A stretch of 64,000 bases of DNA, taken from the NCBI RefSeq assembly GCF_014839805.1, contig NC_051138.1, positions 15,714,020-15,778,019 of the forward strand, in the 5' to 3' direction. Each line of letters starts with the position of its first letter. Position 1 is the first letter of the stretch. Positions 63,601 to 64,000 of the stretch are shown here, piece after piece. Under the pieces are notes generated by a model. It was not told where the DNA came from. It made no database searches and saw only the letters and a list, made by a program, of their open reading frames with translations. Made by a program: the position numbers and the translations under genes. This DNA comes from Manduca sexta. Lineage: Eukaryota > Arthropoda > Insecta > Lepidoptera > Sphingidae.

Positions 63601-64000
63601 CAATAGATTTATTGTATGTGGCTTTGTTATCCTTCAAATCCTTAAGCCTTGCTAGATGTGCTTCTGTGAACTTGCTGACTGCCTGATATCTGGCCACTAA
63701 ATGGTTGATGTATTGTAGAACGCGAGAGTCAGGATTGCGAGCCAAGATTTTCTCGCCAGTTTCAGTTAGTTTTGTGATCTCTGCTCCGTAATTCTTTACC
63801 TCTTCATTTAATTTATCAATTTCACTTATTTTACCGTCAATTTCCTTGACATCAAGTAAATTCGTAGCTTCAAGCCTAACTTTATTTTCCTTATCTTTCA
63901 ACCATTCAGATACATTTTCCATTAAACTTTCATATTCCTGCCAAGCATCAATATTGTCTTTAAGTCGGTTTTTGATTTCATCGCAGTTAGCCATCAACAC
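3501..64000 (-). CDS. Msp300: Msp300 / nesprin-1-like giant spectrin-repeat protein, internal part of the gene (23 joined exons plus one alternative)
   Basis: Insect nesprins sit in the outer nuclear membrane and along muscle Z-discs. They link nuclei and mitochondria to actin and microtubules as the cytoplasmic half of the LINC complex. All exons are on the minus strand and join in consistent phase: 59961-64000, 59810-59884, 55656-59383, 55305-55482, 54903-55088, 53648-53995, 53163-53423, 52454-52924, 51030-52328, 50696-50867, 48891-48992, 48060-48297, 47564-47874, 44999-47450, 29783-29915, 29318-29490, 27331-27482, 17871-18663, 17640-17798, 17342-17554, 16993-17268, 5193-16420 and 3501-3611. 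The conceptual product is almost wholly amphipathic helix with regularly placed Trp (W-L, W-I, W-x-x) as in spectrin repeats. Neither the CH domains nor the KASH segment is in the window, so both ends are partial. Identification as Msp300 rests on repeat style and gene architecture. A different giant spectrin family member (MACF/shot, dystrophin) is less likely. Confidence 0.85.
3612..5192 (-). other. Intron of Msp300, 1.6 kb
   Basis: AT-rich spacer between the donor at 5192 and the acceptor at 3612. Apart from short open frames without splice signals or domains, I see no gene, RNA or obvious mobile element. Confidence 0.6.
5193..16420 (-). CDS. Msp300: Giant 11.2-kb exon encoding about 3,743 disordered acidic/lysine-rich residues of Msp300, with one apparent -1 frameshift
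   Basis: The acceptor TATCAG at 16421 opens with E-V-Y-R-R-I-E-E-L-T. The donor GTGACT after R-R-T-T-K closes the exon at 5193. The first 414 codons or so are Arg/Ser/Pro/Glu-rich. After a frame change at the A6 run (15174-15179) the frame stays open for more than 3,300 codons with no spectrin repeat. The composition is dominated by E, K, S, T, D, P and I, with K-K-K-K blocks and an RS-like patch (S-R-R-S-R-S-R-S-R) near 7620-7670. Short motifs recur: Y-x-x-[LI]-x-x-A-E, S-[YW]-A-x-[IV], D-K-H-x-x-x-D-A-E and K-A-L-K-E-I-E. Both ends are phase 0, so the exon can be included or skipped. I infer a flexible tether or scaffold that insect nesprins carry between the spectrin rod and the KASH end. 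No enzymatic domain is visible. Confidence 0.8.
15141..15184 (-). promoter_or_regulatory. Frame junction in the giant exon: slippery-type A-AAA-AAG plus small hairpin (or a homopolymer error)
   Basis: In gene sense the upstream frame reads GCA AAA AAG. The long downstream frame starts GTT ACC ACA, which is exactly a -1 step at a heptamer of the X-XXY-YYZ type. Two bases after it is a 6-bp stem (TACCAC at 15166-15171 with GTGGTA at 15141-15146, 19-nt loop). Without a shift, translation stops near 15011. Three other exons of the gene also show one-base shifts without such a heptamer, so a missing A in an A7 run is the simpler reading. Confidence 0.35.
16608..16721 (-). CDS. Msp300: Alternative terminal coding exon of Msp300 with its own stop codon
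   Basis: The acceptor CTCCACTAG at 16722 opens a 37-codon stretch (E-C-R-E-R-V-K-S-L-Q-S-K-I-Q) that ends in TAG at 16608-16610. It begins at phase 0 and would join exactly to the exon 16993-17268, just as the giant exon does. Its first part is heptad-like helix. Using it would make a protein that ends after the rod and lacks both the giant insert and any KASH anchor. A weak internal donor (GTCAAG after N-E-R) could instead link it onward to 16420 in phase 0. I see no canonical AATAAA before the next acceptor, only A-rich variants, so its status as a 3' end is uncertain. Confidence 0.5.
   Translation of the reverse strand, partial: ECRERVKSLQSKIQARNERVKLIVQRGSPDADPLRDA
16993..17268 (-). CDS. 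Msp300: Msp300 exon, GC-rich, last spectrin-rod exon before the giant exon
   Basis: This 276-nt (92-codon) exon, phase 0/0, opens V-H-F-E-P-D-G-V and reads through Ala/Leu/Gln-rich helix (A-L-A-A-A-L-D-A-L, A-Q-V-E-A-Y-C-A-D-V) to Y-S-P-R-D-P-D-R-A-H-R-H-Q-Q. The donor is GTAGGT and the acceptor TTTGTGCAG. GC content is very high for this genome. Alternative frames are long but are arginine-rich artefacts of that GC bias. Downstream it may splice to 16721 or to 16420. Confidence 0.75.
17342..17554 (-). CDS. Msp300: Msp300 exon, spectrin repeat
   Basis: 213 nt, 71 codons, phase 0/0. It reads N-G-L-L-Q-E-L-A-E-E-W-E-R-C-E through D-V-G-H-W-L-D-A to V-E-K-L-N, with the paired-Trp pattern of a spectrin repeat. 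The donor is a perfect GTGAGT at 17341. The open frame continues to 17294, and a second donor (GTATGT at 17309) exists there but would break the frame of the next exon, so the first is preferred. The acceptor is TATTTTTACAG. Confidence 0.8.
17640..17798 (-). CDS. Msp300: Msp300 exon, spectrin repeat
   Basis: 159 nt, 53 codons, phase 0/0: N-A-L-K-S-C-K-Q-Q-A-K-N-L-A-D to E-K-K-L-A-K-T. The acceptor is TGTTCACAG. The donor is the weak GTCGGT, chosen because it alone keeps the neighbour in frame; the alternative GTTACA three bases later gives phase 1. Confidence 0.7.
17871..18663 (-). CDS. Msp300: Msp300 exon, about 2.5 spectrin repeats, GC-rich
   Basis: 793 nt, starting in phase 2 (finishing a Lys codon carried from 27331) and ending phase 0 at Q-T-E-Y-G before GTATGT. 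The acceptor is an excellent TTTTTCTTTTTCAG. The peptide reads L-R-Q-T-L-A-A-R-L-A-E-I-D-D-I-V, then S-A-L-E-L-S-S-E-A-L-A-A-A-M-E-E-K-E, D-V-Q-A-W-I-R-A-A-E and L-L-W-V-E-T-Q-R-A-F-L, with Trp where spectrin helices A/B need it. This is the first exon after the 8.7-kb intron, so a transcript starting in that intron would enter the gene here. Confidence 0.85.
18690..19960 (-). promoter_or_regulatory. CpG-rich block upstream of the 18.6-kb exon, possible internal promoter / first exon
   Basis: Composition jumps from AT-rich intron to GCGGCG-rich tracts (especially 18780-18920 and 19130-19320). There are candidate minus-strand initiators of TCAGT type, for example within CAGACTGAC near 19808. 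The block sits directly upstream of an exon with a strong acceptor. Giant nesprin genes are known to use internal promoters for short isoforms. No start codon in the correct phase and no TATA box is evident on the minus strand, so this is only a candidate. Confidence 0.3.
25433..25470. repeat. AACT/TAAC microsatellite
   Basis: About nine imperfect copies of a 4-bp AACT unit. Confidence 0.85.
25856..26400 (-). CDS. Candidate nested two-exon gene, 132-residue protein of unknown function
   Basis: Exon 1 (26196-26400) opens ATG-CTT-TTT-AAG and reads M-L-F-K-T-S-E-V-I-L-V-I-N-G-N-G to L-K-D-F-G-D-T, ending phase 1 at a GTCGGT donor. Exon 2 (25856-26049) follows the acceptor TTGTATCGCAG, reads G-T-P-N-C-Q-T-F-P-E-R and ends V-V-C-stop. 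The total, 205 + 194 = 399 nt, is exactly 133 codons, with a compact 146-nt intron. An 8-bp TATCGATA (the Drosophila DRE, a housekeeping promoter element) lies at 26419-26426, 19 bases before the ATG. The N-terminal half looks like a real beta-rich domain (V-R-C-D-I-D-S-W-E-V, V-I-R-V-I-G-D-V). I do not recognise a family. It could also be a decayed copy of a gene, or chance. Confidence 0.45.
26419..26426 (-). promoter_or_regulatory. DRE-like palindrome TATCGATA before the nested candidate gene
   Basis: TATCGATA is a perfect palindrome and matches the DREF-binding core element of many insect housekeeping promoters. It lies immediately upstream of the ATG at 26400. Function is inferred from the motif and its position only. 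Confidence 0.4.
27331..27482 (-). CDS. Msp300: Msp300 exon, spectrin repeat part
   Basis: 152 nt, entering at phase 0 and leaving at phase 2: E-L-Q-S-E-V-S-G-L-E-E-S-R-D-E-L-L to L-V-E-A-Y-E-K. The acceptor is CTGTGTAG and the donor a perfect GTAAGT. It is isolated between two long introns. Phase 2 matches the exon at 18663, whose first base completes the Lys codon. Confidence 0.8.
27483..29317 (-). other. Intron of Msp300 (1.8 kb)
   Basis: Very AT-rich. A stretch at about 29147-29275 has a higher-GC, repeat-like look (GGACGGCAGTGATCCAACGC). No gene seen. Confidence 0.55.
29147..29275. repeat. Probable old transposon fragment
   Basis: An island of mixed composition in AT-rich intron, with phrases recalling widely dispersed lepidopteran repeats (TTGGTAAGCGGTATGGGGTC and TATGGCGGCCTATTTGCCTT). 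No ends or coding capacity are identified. Confidence 0.3.
29318..29490 (-). CDS. Msp300: Msp300 exon, spectrin repeat part, GC-rich
   Basis: 173 nt, entering at phase 1 (its first two bases complete a Gly codon) and leaving at phase 0. It reads L-A-K-R-A-A-V-A-D-Q-Q-L-Q-R-W-S-Q-L to D-T-R-H-A-L-Q. W-S-Q-L-L is the conserved Trp region of a spectrin helix. The acceptor is ACCCCCACAG and the donor GTGAGT. Confidence 0.85.
29783..29915 (-). CDS. Msp300: Msp300 exon, spectrin repeat part
   Basis: 133 nt, phase 0 in and phase 1 out: N-Q-Q-P-L-L-D-V-V-R-E-R-A-R-E-L to A-D-R-W-N-I-A-C-E. R-T-R-E-L-A-D-R-W-N is a typical helix B/C spectrin signature. The acceptor AATCCGCAG lies at the end of the 15-kb intron and the donor is GTACGG. 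Confidence 0.85.
31050..31115 (+). repeat. tRNA-like SINE head remnant
   Basis: The segment holds GCGTAGCTCGGT (A-box-like) and AGATTCGATTCCC (B-box-like) spaced as in a tRNA promoter, directly beside the minus-strand SINE. It is probably a second, older element. Confidence 0.4.
31139..31452 (-). mobile_element. tRNA-derived SINE of lepidopteran type
   Basis: Read on the minus strand, the 5' end has an A box (TAGCCTAGTTGG, complement of 31433-31444) and a B box (GGGTTCAAATCCC, complement of about 31389-31401). A body with GTCAGAGGTGTG-like and GCAGGTTTCCTCACGATG-like phrases (plus strand) follows, familiar from moth and butterfly genomes, and then a short A/T repeat tail. ATTCCGAA (right flank) versus AATCCGAA (left flank) may be a worn target duplication. 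It resembles the HaSE-type SINEs of noctuids, but that naming is from memory. Confidence 0.7.
32122..32219. repeat. Inverted repeat / hairpin, 26-bp arms
   Basis: The left arm 32122-32147 and right arm 32194-32219 are reverse complements with two mismatches, separated by 46 bp. They are AT-rich with a TTTTACG core that also recurs in the spacer. It is probably a tiny MITE or foldback remnant. Confidence 0.6.
33640..33760. repeat. Possible fragment of a dispersed lepidopteran repeat
   Basis: The phrase CTTCTGGTAAGGACCACAAC followed by GGCCATAAAC recalls the element at 40.65-40.95 kb (CTGATGGTAAGCGACACGAC followed by GCCCATAAAC). Degraded, no ends. Confidence 0.3.
38079..38425. mobile_element. 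Non-autonomous hAT-like element (MITE) with degenerate 8-bp target duplication
   Basis: The left end CAGAGGTTCCCTAAG (38087) and the reverse complement of the right end CACTGATTCCCAAAG (38417) form short terminal inverted repeats of hAT style (CAG-x-GGTTCCCAAA). The flanking 8-mers CTGTAGGG (38079-38086) and CTCTAGAG (38418-38425) match at 6 of 8 positions and approximate the NTCTAGAN preference. The interior (TGGACCCC and TGGATCCC repeats) has no transposase frame. Confidence 0.6.
40230..40330 (-). repeat. Retroposon tail fragment with poly-T (minus-strand poly-A)
   Basis: A run of T near 40230-40240 is followed by GTTAAACACAGCAAACGAGC and AGGTGG, a phrase common in lepidopteran retroposon tails. 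Confidence 0.4.
40645..40952 (-). mobile_element. Dispersed lepidopteran retroposon (LINE/SINE tail), poly-A on the minus strand
   Basis: It starts with a T10 run, followed by GACGAGCTTGCCG-like and CTGATGGTAAGCGACACGAC phrases, and ends with GCGGTGGTACCTACCCAGGC and ACCAGTAA. These match, from memory, a very abundant repeat in silkworm and other moths. There is no coding capacity. Confidence 0.55.
42212..42232. repeat. Perfect 9-bp-arm palindrome
   Basis: ACGTACGTA, a CGC spacer and TACGTACGT: exact reverse-complement arms, unusually rich in CpG for this intron. Confidence 0.8.
42877..43034. mobile_element. Foldback MITE, about 158 bp, with long imperfect terminal inverted repeats
   Basis: The left part begins CCAGTTTCAATAAACGATC and the reverse complement of the right part CCATTTCCAATAAACAATC. 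Further in, GAATGAACCAATCA pairs with AAATGTACCAATCA. The two halves are thus near-complementary for about 65 bp. The family is not identified. Confidence 0.55.
44999..47450 (-). CDS. Msp300: Msp300 exon, about seven spectrin repeats, with an apparent +1 frameshift
   Basis: 2,452 nt, 817 codons once one extra base is discounted. It opens M-K-S-V-E-R-R-Y-N-D-I-A after TATTGTTACAG and ends A-R-N-D-L-E before GTAAGT. Repeats show the Trp pattern (A-K-N-W-L-K-T-K-L-A, C-Q-S-W-L-N-E-A-E, I-L-Q-W-L-H-E-N-E, L-N-I-W-V-N-E-A-N). At about 45462-45469 the frame must change after Q-D-N-K-E-I-Q to continue as Q-Y-L-Q-L-V-E-K-L-N. One base in the CAGACAG stretch is surplus. There is no room for an intron. 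This is an assembly indel, an allele, or genuine damage. Confidence 0.85.
47564..47874 (-). CDS. Msp300: Msp300 exon, spectrin repeat
   Basis: 311 nt, phase 1 in and phase 0 out. It reads E-E-L-D-S-L-E-V-A-I-I-S-A-I-E-R, then H-D-W-F-D-A-V-L-K-K-M and ends Q-Q-V-E-E-Q before GTGAGT. The acceptor CCTAG at 47875 was chosen because it restores frame. The CCTAG 25 bases upstream (47900) would leave the exon in the wrong phase. Both acceptors have poor pyrimidine tracts. Confidence 0.7.
48060..48297 (-). CDS. Msp300: Msp300 exon, spectrin repeat
   Basis: 238 nt, phase 0 in and phase 1 out: V-Q-S-H-L-E-T-L-G-D-A-V-H-G-M-E-E, then I-Q-E-W-I-N-V-H-N-A-L-A-R-D-W-L-A, ending E-I-P-T-E. Two Trp residues mark helix A. 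The acceptor is AATTCCGCAG and the donor GTAAAT. Confidence 0.85.
48891..48992 (-). CDS. Msp300: Small Msp300 exon (34 codons)
   Basis: 102 nt, phase 0/0: K-Q-V-S-E-V-S-A-E-P-R-V-R-V-I-L-K to V-G-A-L-E-Q-K. The acceptor is TTTGTTGTAG and the donor GTAAGG. Symmetric, so it could be a cassette exon. It is too short for a repeat of its own and looks like a helix linker. Confidence 0.75.
48993..50695 (-). other. Intron of Msp300 (1.7 kb)
   Basis: Very AT-rich with many A and T runs. No gene or recognisable element. Confidence 0.6.
50696..50867 (-). CDS. Msp300: GC-rich Msp300 exon with an apparent +1 frameshift
   Basis: 172 nt, where a multiple of three is required by both neighbours. It opens G-L-H-N-R-L-Q-T-E-K-S-R-L in phase 0 after GTGTGGTCAG and must end L-E-E-L-I-D-Q before GTGCGC in a different frame. 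Removing one base near 50717-50718 (GCGCGG) joins them as R-E-L-H-V-R-A-L-E-E-L-I-D-Q, a good helix. The region is extremely GC-rich, where assembly errors are likely. The long arginine-rich frames here are artefacts. Confidence 0.65.
51030..52328 (-). CDS. Msp300: Msp300 exon, about four spectrin repeats
   Basis: 1,299 nt, 433 codons, phase 0/0. It opens E-L-L-A-E-A-L-G-H-K-H-I-L-E and ends L-L-E-K-A-R before GTGAGC. Conserved Trp positions are visible in D-L-Q-N-W-L-E-T-A-H, K-I-N-K-W-I-K-D-T-E and T-E-K-W-L-L-R-I-S. The acceptor is TACTTATTTAAG. Confidence 0.88.
52454..52924 (-). CDS. Msp300: Msp300 exon, about 1.5 spectrin repeats
   Basis: 471 nt, 157 codons, phase 0/0: K-L-E-D-Y-V-N-S-H-I-Q-Y-K-E, F-Y-D-W-I-R-N-C-K-I-E, A-V-L-E-T-T-G-N-E-G-K-D-N-I-N (the super-repeat signature) and S-K-W-V-K-E-F-D. 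It ends D-K-C-R before GTAAGT. The acceptor is GGTATCTCTCTTTAG. Confidence 0.88.
53163..53423 (-). CDS. Msp300: Msp300 exon, spectrin repeat
   Basis: 261 nt, 87 codons, phase 0/0: I-H-K-L-L-V-E-W-L-D-D-I-D-Q-K to K-K-T-V-S-E-M-I-V. The donor is GTGAGT and the acceptor CTTGACTTCTAG. Confidence 0.85.
53648..53995 (-). CDS. Msp300: Msp300 exon, spectrin repeat
   Basis: 348 nt, 116 codons, phase 0/0: E-H-Q-Q-H-N-A-L-Y-G-E-C-Q-D-W-L-D, L-R-Q-S-L-E-Q-G-Q-N-K-L and F-D-D-I-S-K before GTACGT. About one full repeat. The acceptor is TTTTTCGCACAG. Confidence 0.87.
54149..54163. repeat. Target-site duplication, left copy
   Basis: AGGCTATCCTATAGA, identical to 54734-54748 on the other side of the inserted retroposon. 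Confidence 0.9.
54164..54733 (+). mobile_element. 5'-truncated non-LTR retrotransposon tail inserted in an intron
   Basis: A 570-bp GC-rich block sits in an AT-rich intron, ends in a 21-22-base poly-A run (54713-54734) and is flanked by an exact 15-bp duplication. That is the full signature of target-primed reverse transcription. It contains the phrase CGGTATCCCCTGCCTGTCGT followed by AAGAGGCGACTAA, common in moth LINE copies. No long reverse-transcriptase frame remains, so only the 3' region was copied. The clade cannot be fixed by eye. Confidence 0.85.
54734..54748. repeat. Target-site duplication, right copy
   Basis: Exact match to 54149-54163. The first A may equally belong to the poly-A tail. 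Confidence 0.9.
54903..55088 (-). CDS. Msp300: GC-rich Msp300 exon, spectrin repeat part
   Basis: 186 nt, 62 codons, phase 0/0: G-H-L-Q-T-L-F-D-W-Q-A-E-L-D-K-L, T-C-A-D-T-R-V-S-N-G-I and E-V-M-K-R-L-E-L-H-Y-Q. The acceptor is CCCATCATCCAG and the donor GTATCG. GC-ending codons contrast with the AT-rich neighbouring exons. Confidence 0.87.
55305..55482 (-). CDS. Msp300: Msp300 exon, spectrin repeat part
   Basis: 178 nt, phase 2 in and phase 0 out: V-E-Q-L-N-N-T-K-A-I-I-E-G-G, W-T-E-Y-E-E-Q-Y-K, L-D-W-L-S-K-T-E-K-L and V-L-E-E-F-Q. The acceptor is TTTTTCTAATAG and the donor GTATTT. Confidence 0.85.
55656..59383 (-). CDS. Msp300: Long Msp300 exon, about eleven spectrin repeats
   Basis: 3,728 nt, phase 0 in and phase 2 out, 1,242 codons. 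It opens A-I-L-A-N-L-K-K-T-E-N-D-V and ends E-E-Y-D-T-Y before GTAAGT. Trp signatures recur (C-T-D-W-L-K-A-A-Q, V-Q-Q-W-L-T-T-A-E, L-E-E-W-V-E-A-T-H, L-Q-Q-W-I-S-D-R-E). A longer signature (G-E-K-L-Y-P-S-T-S-P-E-G-K, G-E-K-V-L-P-G-T, N-V-L-A-N-T-A-P-A-G, G-E-V-V-L-A-S-T-S-P-E-G, G-E-K-V-L-R-N-T) appears six times at a spacing of about 640-670 nt, that is, every second repeat. Confidence 0.9.
59810..59884 (-). CDS. Msp300: Tiny Msp300 exon (25 codons)
   Basis: 75 nt, phase 0/0: D-L-C-K-A-I-D-N-H-E-N-E-L-S to L-G-E-A-L-D-Q. The acceptor is AATTTTAAACAG and the donor GTAAGA. A symmetric helical piece between two giant exons; a possible cassette. Confidence 0.8.
59961..64000 (-). CDS. Msp300: Long Msp300 exon, about twelve spectrin repeats, 5' end outside the window, with an apparent -1 frameshift
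   Basis: At least 4,040 nt, ending phase 0 at Q-L-N-K-Y-Q before GTACGT. The frame read from 64000 runs to I-A-E-F near 63593. The main frame continues as N-W-L-Q-N-T-N-A-K-I-K-D-L-A, requiring one more base in the A4 run (63589-63592). The joined reading E-F-x-N-W-L-Q is a textbook spectrin helix start, so the true exon is continuous. The super-repeat signature (G-E-A-L-F-S-G-I-T-P-E-G-R, G-E-K-L-Y-T-H-T-S-P-D-G-R, G-D-K-V-L-P-E-T) recurs six times. The exon's upstream splice site lies to the right of the window. Confidence 0.88.

Noticed and set aside
1..64000. CRISPR arrays, operons, rRNA or true tRNA genes
   Set aside because: None found. tRNA-like A and B boxes belong to SINE remnants, and the window is a eukaryotic intron-exon gene.

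Overview
The window looks like one section of a giant insect gene read entirely on the minus strand. Nearly all coding sequence belongs to a chain of spectrin-type triple-helix repeats, interrupted by an enormous low-complexity exon. The repeat style (many copies of a G-E-K-x-L-x-x-T-S-P-E-G-R pattern and E-K-K-A-Q-L-x-x-x-K-x-x-H-Q-E linkers) fits Msp300, the insect nesprin (SYNE) that ties the nuclear envelope to the cytoskeleton in muscle. AT-rich introns, a tRNA-derived SINE with lepidopteran-looking sequence, and non-LTR and hAT-like fragments suggest a moth or butterfly. The actin-binding CH domains should lie beyond base 64000, and the last spectrin repeats and KASH anchor beyond base 1. 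Neither is visible here.

Layout (gene 5' to 3', so right to left). From 64000 to 44999 lie fourteen exons, two of them very long (59961-64000 and 55656-59383), which carry tens of spectrin repeats. A 15.1-kb intron (29916-44998) follows, then three small exons (29.9, 29.4 and 27.4 kb), then an 8.7-kb intron. Four compact exons at 18.7-17.0 kb end the spectrin part. After them are two competing acceptors. One opens a short exon that stops at 16608. The other opens an 11.2-kb exon (5193-16420) encoding about 3,743 acidic, lysine-rich, apparently disordered residues. A last spectrin-like exon is at 3501-3611. I placed splice sites by hand from GT/AG signals and reading phase. All phases agree across 23 exons, apart from four apparent single-base frameshifts inside exons (about 15176, 50717, 45465 and 63590).

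The giant exon is symmetric (phase 0/0), so it could be skipped without breaking the frame. It contains several short motifs repeated at wide spacing, which look like docking sites on a long flexible tether.

Inside the 8.7-kb intron is a small two-exon candidate gene of 132 residues (25856-26400, minus strand) with a DRE-like TATCGATA just upstream. Otherwise the introns hold transposon debris, including a cleanly inserted LINE tail with a 15-bp target-site duplication at 54149-54748, and a few CpG-rich patches that might be internal promoters.
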